From the NCBI GenBank assembly GCA_023213315.1, contig JAKCPI010000438.1:1-64000 (forward strand): a DNA stretch of 64,000 nucleotides, given 5' to 3'. Position numbers and translations under genes: made by a program. Below, piece after piece: positions 9,164 to 20,200 of the stretch. Each line of letters begins with the position of its first letter. Within the stretch, counting starts at the first letter, position 1. A model generated the notes under the pieces. That model had not been told where the DNA came from. It did no database searches and saw only the letters and a list, made by a program, of their open reading frames with translations. This stretch comes from Euborellia annulipes (taxonomy: Eukaryota > Arthropoda > Insecta > Dermaptera > Anisolabididae).

Positions 9164-12100
9164 ATGCACTTATTTTTTAGCTATTTTTTATTAATATTTT
9201 TTACTTTTTTTTGTTGTGTTTTAAATAAAGGTAAAATAATTATTGTTTTATATGAATATATTAATTTGAATATTAATAAATTTTAGAATGTGGTTATATA
9301 CAAAATCATCAAGAAAGAATAGTAGGTGGTGTGCAATCAAATATATATCACCCCTGGTTTGGGTTAATGTATAAAAATGGAAAAATGACTTGTGGAAGCT
9401 CACTAATAAATAATCAATATGTTGTTAGCGCGGCACATTGTGTTTATAGGTAAATTTACATCCTTTCAAATAATAAATCGATTATTGTTTAAAGGTATTT
9501 ATAGGTTTCTTTTTAATAGAGATTGTGGGTGATCAGATGTTTTTTGGTACAGTCGGCGTCAAATGAAAGTGGAGCCTTGAACTTAGGCAACCAAAATGCT
9601 TAGCTGTTGGAAGTTTTGTCTTAAAAATAGCTTTTCCCATTCAGTTGTGTTAAAAAAAGATGATTTATTTATTTAAAAAAAATAACTAAGCTTAAGGCTC
9701 TAATCTCCAGCACACCAGTTATTTGTGGCGCCGACTGTGCACTGCCCCGAAAATCTTTTTGGTTTTAAAATTTTTTTTTAATATTATAGTTTAATTTCAG
9801 GAGTGGCTGAATTTTTATTGAGTGGTGAGGATATCCAGGCAGCCAAAAACAATAAAGAAAATTATATTTATCTTTATTTCATATGTTTGTCGACGTTTCG
9901 GCCGATATTCCGGCCTTCATCAGGACAAATGCTGTTTGCCTCGAGCTCATAAAGGCTCTTGGCAACTCCTGACAATGTGTTTGAGCGAACATTATTGAAC
10001 CAGAAGTCATGACATCCGACGAATGTTCGCTCAAACACATTGTCAGGAGTTGCCAAGAGCCTCTATGAGCTCGAGGCAAACAGCATTTGTCCTGATGAAG
10101 GCCGGAATATCGGCCGAAACGTCGACAAACATATGAAATAAAGATAAATATAATTTTCTTTATTGTTTTTGGCTGCCTGGATATCCTCACCACTCAATAT
10201 ATATTCAGCCACTCCTCCTGAAATTAAACTATAATATTAAAAAAAATTTTAAAACCAAAAAGATTTTCGGGGCAGTGCACAGTCGGCGCCACAAATAACT
10301 GGTGTGCTCGAGATTAGAGCCTTAAGCTTAGTTATTTTTTTTTAAATAAATAAATCATCTTTTTTTAACATAACTGAATGGGAAAAGGTATTTTTAAGAC
10401 AAAACTTCCAACAGCTAAGCATTTTGGTTGCCTAAGCTCAAGGCTCCACTTTCAAGCACATCATTTGACCCCGACTGTACCAAAAAACATCTCGTCACCC
10501 ACAATCTCTATTAAAAAGAAACCTATATTTTAAATATCTTTAAACAATAATCCGGCCTTCATCAGGGCAAATGCTGTTTGCCTCGAGCTCAGAGAGGCTC
10601 TTGGAAACTCCTGACAATGTGTTTGAGCGAACATTCGTCGGATGTCATGACTTCTGGTTCAATAATGTTCGCTCAAACACATTGTCAGGAGTTGCCAAGA
10701 GCCTCTATGAGCTCGAGGCAAACAGCATTTGTCCTGATGAAGGCCGGAATATCGGCCGAAACGTCGACAAACATATGAAATAAAGATAAATATAATTTTC
10801 TTTATTGTTTTTGGCTGCCTGGATATCCTCACCACTCATTATAGTTTATTTTATTTATTTAAAAACATAATTTATAATCAATTTGGTTTATATAAAAAGA
10901 GGAAAAATAGGACACTAACGGTATGATAAAACAACTCGAGGACAGGACATGGTGATTGAGTAATAAAGGAAGTGTCGCAGTTAGAAAATTTTTTCAGGGG
11001 GAGGGAGGGGTGGAGTTGAACGATATGATAGATATATTCCCATGGGCGTCCGCAGGGGGGGCAACCAGTCACTTCCCCCTGGAAAATTAAAATGATACAA
11101 AAAAAATGTATAAAAACAAAAAAAATACAAAAAAAACTTTCTCAGTATATATCAATCTTGCCGCGGTGAGAAAGCTTTAAATACTAAGATATGTATAACA
11201 TCATTAATATCAAAGTACGTTTTTTCTAACTTATCTGGAAGTGACTTGCCCCCCCCCCTCCCTGCAAAAAATCCTGCGGACGCCCATGTATATTCCCCCT
11301 CTCTTAAATGAATAAATTTTAAATATTTTTTTATAATTCCTAAAAGCTTTTAAAATTTAATTATATTTACTTTCTAAATATTTTATTATATTAGGGGGTG
11401 GGGAACCATCTCATTAGAGTGCGTGTGTCGTTTGGGATGCCTAGCTAAATGGCGTTAAGAAGTTTTATGATACATGCTGCACTCAGTGGTACAGTGAGGT
11501 TCAATATTAAGTCGCACTCATGCTTTTTCTACTTGTGATTATTTCATTGTTTTTATAAAAGAAAATTAATATCTTTATAGGAAATTTTCTAGGTTGGTTT
11601 GAACCATGAAAGTTTCCATTAAAAAATATATAATATTTTTTTTTTTAAAACAATGAAATAATCACGTTATTAGTTTCTAGCAGGGGATCAAGACAGTAGC
11701 ATAGCGAGCTTAACTCGCGCCCAGGGCATAATACCTTTTTAGCGCGCCCCTCCCCCCCTCCCAATCGAAAACCATATATTATACAGGGGCGTATATAGAA
11801 ATTTTCGGGGGGGGGGGGGGCGAACTCAAAAATTTTCCTGCCTGAGGAACTGAGCCCACCAAATTTTTTCGTCACGCGGAAAATTTTTTTCCCGGCCATA
11901 AAAATCATTTTTTGTTTTGCGGACCATTTGGCGCCCCTTTCTGAGTTGCGCCCGGGGCATGATAATCCCCCTTGCCCCCCTCGTCAAGCGGAAAATTTTT
12001 TTCTAGGCCATAAAAATTATTTTTTTGTTTTAAGGACCATTTTGAGCACCTTTGTGAGTTGCGCCTGGGGCATGATGACCCCCCTTACCCCCCCCCTACC

Positions 12101-14720
12101 CTCGCTACGCCACTAGATCAAGACATTGATTTGAATCAGACTTGAGTGTTTCTCTAATACCAAGTTTATTTTATTTAATTTAAAATTTTATTTTTCAGTT
12201 TAAAAGTTGAAGAGCTTCTTATTTTATTTGGGTCGAACGATAGATGTGCATGGAATGAATCTCAAATATTACTAAAAGCAATTAAAATAATAATACACGA
12301 ACAGTTTAATAAAGAAACAACATATAATGATATTTCATTAATAAAGTTAGAAAGGCCTATAAATTTAATGCCTATATGTCTGCCTAATCAAAGTAAGTAT
12401 TCGCAAGCGAAAATAAAGTAAAATAAATAATTTATATTGATCGAACTTGAAGATTTTCAGATTTCTAATTATAAAAGTGGATTAATTGTTGGTTTTGGAT
12501 CATTTCATTATTTAGATAAATTTTATCCATGTAAAATGCAACAAGCATTAATTGAAATTTTAACAAACGCTGAATGTATGAATACTGATTTGCCAGTTAG
12601 AATAGCACAAAATCCGAATATAATTTGTGCTGGAATATCAGATGGTTCTAGAGATACATGTCAGGTATATATAAATATAATTAATGTAGAAAATGTCTGT
12701 GTAGAATTCAATAACAGGAATGAAGAAGGCATCCAGGTAGAAAGCCTCTATTATTAAATCAAACTCCTTTGAAGCAAAACGTTTCAGCCAATTTTATTGT
12801 GCCATCTTCAGTTGCATAAGTTTTTTTAGAAAATAGAGTTGTTAATTGTCTCTTCATAAGCCAGTCTTATACAATAGATAAAAATAAAATTGCAAATATA
12901 TATGATGAGGCAGATTGAGTAGCGAATTTCAAAATTCCTCCGCATTACTATTATTGATCATATATATTTGCATTTATACATAGGCTATTGTATAAGTGGC
13001 TTATGAACAGACGATTAACAACTTTATTTTCTAAAAAACTTTTATGCAAGTGAAGATGGTATCGAAATGGCCGAAACGTCTTGCAACAAAGGAATTTGAT
13101 TTAATAATAGAGACTTCTTAATTTGCCCAAAAAGCTTGGAATATTGCAGCAATAACACAAAACTTGCATATATTGTCAATATTGCAGCAATATTGTAAAT
13201 CTCGCAAAATATTGACAATATTGCAGCGGTAATATACAAAGCTAACCTTACAGGGAATATTGCAGCAATATTCTATATCCGTCTTTTTGTAACTTGCAGG
13301 AATATTGCGGCAATATTGTTGTTTGAGCTGTCCAATATTGTGCAAGATATTTCTGCAATATTCCAAGCTGTCTGAATGGCTGCATCTCTTCATTCCTGTT
13401 ATTGATATATAAATATGTTGTGGTGGCAGAATATAGAGAAAGAGAAATACAAAATTTGGAAATTGGACATGTCAAAATTTTAATTTAAAAAGGAATTTCG
13501 AAGAACTGAATTAATATTTGTCTGATGAGAGTCAGGCACCATGTGCAAGGATTCTGAGTGAAAAATGTGATTCTTGCATTTTAGAATCCATGCAACTGCA
13601 ATTTAAAAAGAATTTGATTTTCTGTTTAACTGTGGTTTATTTGTAAAAATTACAACGTTTCGGCCACTCATTCTGTGACCTTCTTCAGGTGCAATTCAGT
13701 TAAGATTACAAAAGGTTGTTACATCTGTGACAATCTCATTTGAACTGAGTTAAATTGAGATTGTCACAGAACTGTAACAACCTTTGTAATCTTTAACTGA
13801 ATTGTAGCTGAAGAAGGTCACAGAATGAGTGGCCGAAAAGTTGTAATTTTTACAAATAAACTACAGTTAAACAGAAAATCAGCGTGGCTTTATATTAGAG
13901 TAGACGCTTATTAGTACAAGGTTCGCAATCATAAAATCTAATTTCTCCATATTTTGTATTTGTGTTGCAGTTCTCTGCAAGTCAGAGAACCAAAAAATGA
14001 ATTAGGAAAATCCTAATAAATTAAAAAAATTTTCTATTTTTCTTTTTTGTCCCGGTTTGTAATCTCAAAACAGGTCACCGTAAACATATAATTCCAAAAT
14101 TATAATTATTTTATAATTAAACAGATCATTGCATAATCTTTGTTTTTTTTTTTAATTAATTCATTGTTATTATTATTATGATTATTCTATCTATACAATA
14201 TTATTAATATATAATATTTTATCATCTAAATACATAGAAGATCATTGATTAATTACACTAATAAATTTCCTTAAATTGTTTTATTAAAATAGTATTTTAC
14301 ATAATGGAAATTAATAATTATTACAATCATTTTGAAAACTTTTAAGAAAAAACTATTTATTTTAATTAAGAAATTACCGATGCAAATATTTACAATATAT
14401 AAAATGATTCAATTGAAAAGAAATTTAAATAAAATATTATAAAATAGATTTTAATTTTTTTTTAAATCAAAATAATCACTGATTAAATAAAATTTTCAGG
14501 GTGATAGTGGTAGCCCATTAATTGTCCAAACAAATGGTGTTTATATTATTATAGGTAAGAAAATATATACTTAAATTTCTAATTAATTTTATTTATATTT
14601 ATCGGAATTTTTTTTTTAGGATTAGTTTCATTTGGATTCGCTTGTGGATCTCCAAATGTCCCAGGCGTATATACAAATATTAAAGCTTATTTAAATTGGA
14701 TAAGTGAAAACCTGAATTGA
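9164..14720 (+). CDS. Trypsin-like serine protease (S1 family), 6 exons
   Basis: Exons are 9164-9230, 9287-9449, 12199-12392, 12453-12664, 14500-14554 and 14620-14720, totalling 263 residues. A hydrophobic signal peptide (1-22) is followed by a very short propeptide and the activation site R33-IVGG. Catalytic residues are H73 (AAHC), D121 (NDISL) and S215 (GDSGSP). D209, six residues before the serine, is the S1-pocket aspartate, so cleavage after Lys/Arg is expected. There is no clip or other accessory domain, so this is a secreted one-domain protease. GDSGSP replaces the usual GDSGGP. The start of exon 4 is the weak point: phase demands an acceptor at AAG (12450-12452) without a pyrimidine tract, while the better-looking TTTCAG at 12455-12460 would shift the frame. 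Intron 2 (2.7 kb) and intron 4 (1.8 kb) are filled with palindromic repeats. The gene converges on the TGOLN2-like gene; the stop codons are about 80 bp apart. Confidence 0.88.
9549..9739. mobile_element. Tc1/mariner-like MITE (ACAGTCGGCG termini)
   Basis: A short element with inverted termini ACAGTCGGCG / CGCCGACTGT and internal inverted blocks (GGAGCCTTGAACTTAGG versus CTTAAGGCTC). An inverted second copy at 10279-10479 exists because the locus A palindrome duplicated it. No coding capacity. Confidence 0.6.
10092..10123 (+). ncRNA. Hammerhead-ribozyme-like motif (locus A, best copy)
   Basis: CTGATGA (10092-10098), one unpaired A, stem II GGCCG/CGGCC with a 6-nt loop, then GAAACGTC ending 10123. 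The six bases before the core (TTTGTC) are perfectly complementary to the six after it (GACAAA), forming stem I. Stem III would be only the self-complementary ACGT. The extra base between CTGATGA and stem II departs from the textbook hammerhead. Identical cores lie at 10734-10765 (+) and 9892-9923 (-). Confidence 0.6.
11041..11288. mobile_element. hAT-type MITE, 248 bp, TSD TATATTCC
   Basis: Termini CATGGGCGTCCGCAGG / CCTGCGGACGCCCATG; TATATTCC repeated exactly at 11033-11040 and 11289-11296. Confidence 0.85.
11694..12115. mobile_element. hAT-type MITE, 422 bp, TSD GATCAAGA
   Basis: Termini CAGTAGCATAGCGAG / CTCGCTACGCCACTA; GATCAAGA exact at 11686-11693 and 12116-12123. The interior contains C/G runs and a repeated CGGAAAATTTTTTTC block. 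Confidence 0.8.
12705..13410. repeat. Locus B: foldback element with hammerhead-like pair and AATATTGC array
   Basis: Lies in protease intron 4. Outer inverted ends read CAATAACAGGAATGAAGA (12710) and the reverse complement near 13390. Inside is a head-to-head pair of ribozyme-like cores: 12778-12811 (-, CTGAAGA) and 13050-13080 (+, GTGAAGA in place of CTGAAGA), each ending GAAACGTY. Stem I is complementary in both (GCAA/TTGC on the left, TGCAA/TTGCA on the right). The region 13118-13380 is the separate AATATTGC array. Confidence 0.7.
13118..13380. repeat. Irregular array of the palindrome AATATTGC-GCAATATT
   Basis: At least six copies of a near-perfect palindrome AATATTGC(A/G)GCAATATT at about 13138, 13178, 13220, 13254, 13302 and 13333-13365, spaced 35-45 bp apart with unrelated sequence between them. 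The spacing is irregular, so it is not a simple tandem repeat. Confidence 0.7.
13615..13885. repeat. Locus C: head-to-head hammerhead-like pair
   Basis: Inverted arms begin at a TTTTCTGTTTAACTGTGGTT block and end with its reverse complement. Cores are 13654-13688 (-): CTGAAGA, stem II GGTCAC/GTGGCC (with G-T pairing), GAAACGTT; and 13808-13842 (+), where GAAACGTT has decayed to GAAAAGTT. AC/GT plus AATT/AATT around a 2-nt bulge make stem I in the left copy. AATAAAC follows each core by about 10 bp. Also in protease intron 4. Confidence 0.75.
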
Positions 14721-14798
14721 TATAGAAATGAAAAAAAAATGCAATATTTTTATAAGAAAAATAAATAATAATTTTAAACATTTATATTAAAGAAATAA

Positions 14799-15969
14799 TT
14801 AATAAATAACATTTGCAACAGATTGACTACAATTAGATGTTAAAGCTTCTTCAAGATTACTCTCTAATTTTCGATAACTTGCTGTGCTTGGTCTTCTTCT
14901 ATTCATTCTTTTAGATCTTCCTTCTAAAGCCAAAGCCATAATCTAAAAAAGAAAAATATTTAAATTTACTAATTGAAAAATTATGTTAATTAACAATTTT
15001 TAAATACCTTTTGTTTATTGTGGAATATTAAATAAGCACCAATGATGAATATGATCATTGAAAAAAAATAAGTAAAAAAGTGCGAATCATTTGAATCCTC
15101 ATAATAGACGGCATTGGTATTTGACTCGAGATTATTAACAGTTTTTGAAGGATTATCATCTAAGAAAAAAATACAAATTTAGTTTTACTTTAGAAATTAG
15201 TAGTTGATATTGAAAATTTAGAGGGAAATATCAAAGTAATTCAATTTTTACCTTTAAAATTTGTTATTTGGATATTGTCCTCCATGTCTGGAAAAAAATG
15301 TAAAAAATCAATTATTATAATAAAAGAAAAGAATTTTTGTGTCATTCCAGACCAAGAAACGCTATGATGAGGCATTTTTATTAGAGCGGCAAAAAATGTA
15401 TTTATTTATTTGAAATTCCTATCGGGATCCCCGTTTATTTACCCGAGGTGCTTTCGTGCACGAAGACACACACCTCAAACCCAACCGGCCTGGGTCGTAG
15501 CCATCTACCGGCACCCCGGGAAGTTACATTATTTCCTATCTCTAACTCCTCCTACTGCGTTCATTTCTAGCTAGTGAACTAATCATTATTTTTGGTTCCA
15601 CCCGGTTCCTTTTATGCAGCCTCTTCTATGAGGGAGGATGTCCTGGTTTGAAGAGGGATTCCCTCAGAAACGACTACTTTCGAAGAATGCATTATCTTCT
15701 TCACGTCCCTTCCACAGGACTGAATGTCACAGTAAGAAAAGTTTATGACATATTATTTTATATTTATGATGGTGAAAATGATCATTGAAAGAATGAATAT
15801 TTTATTTTAAGGGTGGAATTTGAAGTTATTCTGCTAAAGAAAAAATTAATTGAGAAAAACAAATTATTTATCAATGCTAAATTAAATATGCGCTTAGAAG
15901 GTTCCAGGACACTCAAATAACAAGTTTTCGAAACCTATTCTTTTGAATTAGATTTTAAACAAAAAAGCT

Positions 15970-16024
<55 letters not shown>

Positions 16025-17240
16025 ATATGTCCAGAACTAGAAAAAATATAATAAAAACAAACTATTTAGAAAAAAAATCAAAAGAGACTTATTATGCAAA
16101 TGAATATTTAAATAAATATTCTTTTATCATAGAAAAGGTTGAATAAACTGCCGTAAATGTAAATACCAATTGAATCGTTTTTGTTTACATCGATTCAATT
16201 GTAATATGAGCAATTTATACTGGGTTCAAATAGAACTATGAGAATATCAATTGGTGTTAGTTAATTAATACATATAATTATCTTAATTTGATGAAAATAT
16301 GTTGTTATAAGGATAAATCTCTCAAAAATGCCACCATAGCTTGTAAAATAAAATATTTTTTCTATATGTTATAAAAAAAATAAAATAAAAATAGAAAAAG
16401 TTACCTGGATCTAAATTGACATCTTCGCTATTATCATTGATAGTGTCTAAATTTTGCGTTGCATCGGGAATTTCAGGATTGTTTTTTATATCCTCTGGTT
16501 CTTCTCTATTTTCATCTTTTAATATAATCGGTGCTTTGTCATTCGAATTAATAGTTTCATCATTAATCAAAGGATCATTTTGTGTTTTTTCACTCTGTTC
16601 AGGGATATTAATATTGGATTCACTCGTTGGGGTGGTGGACGAAACAGTATGATGAATTTCACTTTGTTCTGTGATTTTAATTAGAGTTTTATTAGAAGTT
16701 GATGGATCTTTTTTTATCTTTTAAATGTTGATCTTCAGTTTGAGTATTAGAATATTTTTTCAGTGTTTTTATTTGAATTGGTTCTTTCTTTGTTGCTTCA
16801 ATATTGGAATTTTCTAATTTTTCTAAAATTGACTTGCCATAAACTAAAATGGGAAGAATTGGATCCGAAGTAAATAACTGACAAATTTTATCCTGATTAA
16901 TAAATGAAATAATATCTTTAATTTCTTTTGAGGTTGTCCAATTGAAAAAGTCCTTTATTTGAGGGCAAGTTAGATTATCTGTATATAAATTTTGAAATTT
17001 TGTCATATCATTACAAATTTGCTTTTTATCACATAAAAGAGTGTCTAATTCTTTAAAATTTAAACAAAAAGGGAGAGTAGTATCGATCGAAGATTTTGTT
17101 TGTGGCGCAGATCTATCACAAATTTTCAGAATCTCTATTTTATTTTTAGGAATATATGTATGAAGAAATTCTGATGTTGATGCCTTTTCTAGGTGCACTG
17201 GCAGAAATAATAATGTAAATAAAAAGAGATGTAAAATCAT
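14799..17240 (-). CDS. TGN38/TGOLN2-like trans-Golgi transmembrane protein, 4 exons, frameshifted
   Basis: On the minus strand the exons are 17240-16405, 15287-15252, 15159-15008 and 14942-14799, giving about 388 residues after one frame correction. The N-terminus is a signal peptide (MILHLFLFTLLFLP). A long, Glu/Lys/Asn-rich, low-complexity lumenal region follows, then a single membrane segment (TYFFSMIIFIIGAYLIF) and a basic cytoplasmic tail with HNKQK, ALEGRSKR and RRPSTASYRKLESN. The tail is diagnostic: TGN38/TGN46 and KCT2-type proteins share the HNKRKI..LEG..S..RRP..S.Y pattern, and YRKL fits the Yxx-phi signal for retrieval to the trans-Golgi network. The first exon is open in one frame to a 7-T run (plus-strand 16709-16715) and then continues in the next frame with the same composition, so a 1-nt homopolymer indel is likely. 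Function is inferred from the tail; the lumenal part shows nothing I recognise. Confidence 0.8.
15410..15740. repeat. GC-richer block of unknown origin in the TGOLN2-like intron 1
   Basis: About 330 bp with balanced composition in an AT-rich intron, including GGTCGTAGCCATCTACCGGC and a short inverted GTGCTTTCGTGCACGAAG. No open frame and no clear termini. Likely a fragment of a mobile element. Confidence 0.35.
15970..16023. repeat. 54-nt G homopolymer
   Basis: Uninterrupted G from 15970 to 16023 in the first intron of the TGOLN2-like gene (poly C in its transcript). It could form G-quadruplex DNA on the plus strand. Its length may be unreliable. Confidence 0.9.
16709..16715 (-). other. Homopolymer frameshift in the TGOLN2-like first exon
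   Basis: A run of seven T on the plus strand (A on the coding strand) marks the place where the open frame from the ATG at 17240 stops 5 codons later (RSINF) and the +1 frame stays open for about 100 codons to a good donor at 16404-16403. Removing one A joins DKK to DPSTSN and restores one long polar lumenal domain. Assembly error and a real polymorphism are both possible. Confidence 0.75.
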
Positions 17241-20200
17241 ATTTATAGAAAAAAATTAAAACTTTTAAACGATATTTTGAGGTAAATTTATAAATTCTTG
17301 AATAATTAAGTAGGATTTTATATTGAATATCGAAATACCCATTATAAAATGAGTTTATAAATTCATTTTTTTTTCTTTTAAAAATTCATATTTTTCAAAA
17401 GTTATATTTTTTTTAGTATTGTATGTATCTATTATACAAAAATATTCATAAATAACTCACAATGAAGCAGAGAAATAAAAAATATTTAAATTTTCTTTAT
17501 AAAAGTATTTGACAGTAATGGATTTTGAAATGAGCAACGCAAAAGATGGGATTGTGAAATAAGCAACGCATCAAATGTAAATGGCTCGAGACCAAAGTGA
17601 AGATTTTTCAAATTATATTTTTTTTATCATTAAATTAATTTTAAAATTAAATTAGTGTTAAAATTCATATTAGATAGAATGAAAATAATATATAAAATAT
17701 GCGAGCAACTTTAAAAATCAATCAAACTTAAATATAATCAATTATTTGAATTTCTTTTAACAATAAGAAAAAAAATTCTATGTCAAGATCTCGATAAAAA
17801 AAACACGTTTTGAGGTCATATGAAATATTAAATTTATAAAATTGGTTAAACTGGATATAGGCTACATGAAATGGGGGCGTGGCTTGTGGATTTCCTTGAC
17901 TGCGACATTGATAACAAGATCGACAACTTCAATGTTCCAAAATGTTTCTTTCTCTTTTCACCAAGTACATTAGCGCCACCACACAAAAACATGTTCGTAA
18001 TAAATTCGTTCTGCACATACTACTATTACTTTCAATTTTTTAATAAATGAAATAAAGCAAGTCGATTGAACTTGGACGAGCGCCAATCAAATATAAAAAA
18101 AAGCTATATGTTATCTATGAAAAAATATTCCACCCCCTCCCCTCCCCCCTCTTTCATTAATTCATACAATGTTTACTAAAAATCACTCAATATTTAGGTC
18201 TATTTTATATGTGGAAAATTTTAACACAATCAAATAATAACTTTTTTTTTTTGTTATCGTGGACGCAATAAATTATCTCAGACAAAAAGATTCATTCCAA
18301 GGATGGAAGATATAAATTTGTTGCAATTTTGTTAGAAAATTAAGGTTGAAGTTTGCCCCCCCCCCCCTCCCAACAAAATACAAGAAATACTTTCTCTTTT
18401 TTTTAAACAATACAGGAAGTCAATTTTATTTACCCCCTCCCCCCTCCATACGAAATCCTGGCTACGTCACTGCTCTCTCATGTATTATTATTCAGTAGCG
18501 TCATTTCAAATTTTTCTTGGGAAGAGGGGCTAACTTTTTTTTTCTTAAAATATTTACAAATAGGTATCTCAAATTTGGCCAAAAAATATTTAATTTAATA
18601 CATTTTTTAATTTTTTATGTACGATGTATGTGTGTATATATGTTTTGAAATATTTTATTTAGAATAATATAAAAATAAAAAAGACCAGAGCGCTTTGGGG
18701 GGGGGGGAATGCTCCCTGCCAGTGGAGTCATTTCAACTTTTTTGGGGGCAAACATTTTTTTCTTAAAATTTACTTACAATTAGGTACTCAAATTTGGCCA
18801 AAAGATATTTAATTTAATTAATTGTTTAATTTTGTACAGTTTGTAAACTCGTAGAAATATTTTATTTAGAATAATATAAAATTTTATAAAAAACAGAGCC
18901 CTTGGAGGGGAATCCCCCCCCAAATGACCCCACTGCTTCCTGCATCCCCCCCCTCCAAGCCACACTCTCTATAAATAAATATAAAAGATGATATAGAAAT
19001 AAATATAGAGGTATATATATGTTTTTATGTAATAAAAATTAAGTAGCACAGGAAGTAAAAAATTTTTTGACCCCCCCCAAGCAAAAACTGAAATGACGTC
19101 ACTAGGATTTCTAGTTTTAGAAAACAGTACAGTATTTATAAAACAATATCTAATCAAAAGATTTAACATTACCTAGCCCCCCCCCCCCACAAAAAATGCA
19201 ACATATTCAAATAAATATTTTTATAAATTACTCATCTAAACAGGACATCAAAAACATACTGACATCACGTGACTGCTATTTCCTGCTTCAATCCTTTCCC
19301 ATTTCACTTTCCTTTCTTTTTTCTGATCTCATATGCTGTCAACTTTTTTTTTAAACCCAAATCAGTTTCTGTTCCCCGTCATCATCTATTTATCAATACT
19401 TGGCTGTCAGTGAGTTTTTAATTTATATAAATTATAATCTTTATCATTTTTAAATCTTTTAAAAAATATTTTATTCAAAACGGACGATTTTTGATTATAT
19501 GTAATTAGTATTTTATTTTTATTATTACCTCATTAGCCAACATTTCTGTTTTAACTAAACTGATCGCGAATTTAGATGTCAAAAAAAATGTAATTTTAAT
19601 ATTTAGCAACTTGAAATTAAATCACTGTTCACTGCACTGTTATAATATCCTATATTTCGTTGAAAGGTCTCAATTTTGGAAGACTTTTTCAAATTCTACT
19701 TGGAAATGGATGACTTGACTCCTCTGCAAACTCTCGCAGTGAATATTCACTTTAAACATAAATAGTTGAAAAATTTTTTATTTTATTTTTTTATTCAAAC
19801 ATCGGCGTCCACAGTGAAAATAATTTTTTATAAAATTTTATTTGTTAAATGTCATTAACTTAATCATAATAATATTAAAGTTTTTTTTGTTTAGACTATT
19901 CAAATTATTTCAAAACTACCTGCTTTAAAAAAAAAACAATTTATATTTCCAGATTTTCGAAACTTTTGTTAGTATTTCTTTTTCTTTATTTAATAATTAG
20001 TAAATCGTATCAATATTAAGCAATAATTTTAAAAAATCATGTCCCTGGGGACGCCTCTGTACTTTTTTTCTGCTTGATAAATTAGTTTTTTGAGTGCATG
20101 GTAATTTCTTTGAATAAAATTTCACCAAATATATTCATCATTCTTTCTTTAAATATTTATTTTTATTTTTGTATGAATTATATTCCAATTATTCCCCCTG

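Larger units (their letters stand above)
9479..10838. repeat. Locus A: 1.07-kb palindrome with hammerhead-like motifs plus a second partial copy
   Basis: Lies in protease intron 2. The palindrome 9479-10552 is centred on a 28-nt loop (9994-10021). Its inner part (9820-10197) is an element bounded by the inverted sequence GTGAGGATATCCAGGCAGCC, with ribozyme-like cores at 9892-9923 (-) and 10092-10123 (+). Its outer arms are inverted copies of ordinary flank, including the 190-bp MITE at 9549-9739. At 10553 a second copy of the element starts abruptly inside stem II of a minus-oriented core, has the loop in inverted orientation (10636-10663), and ends with a complete core at 10734-10765. Confidence 0.85.

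Noticed and set aside
9874..10783. Open frames on both strands encoding repeated MATPDNVFERT / SNTLSGVAKSLYELEAN peptides
   Set aside because: They are translations of the locus A palindrome arms; the frames exist on both strands because the DNA is inverted, and there is no splice or start context.
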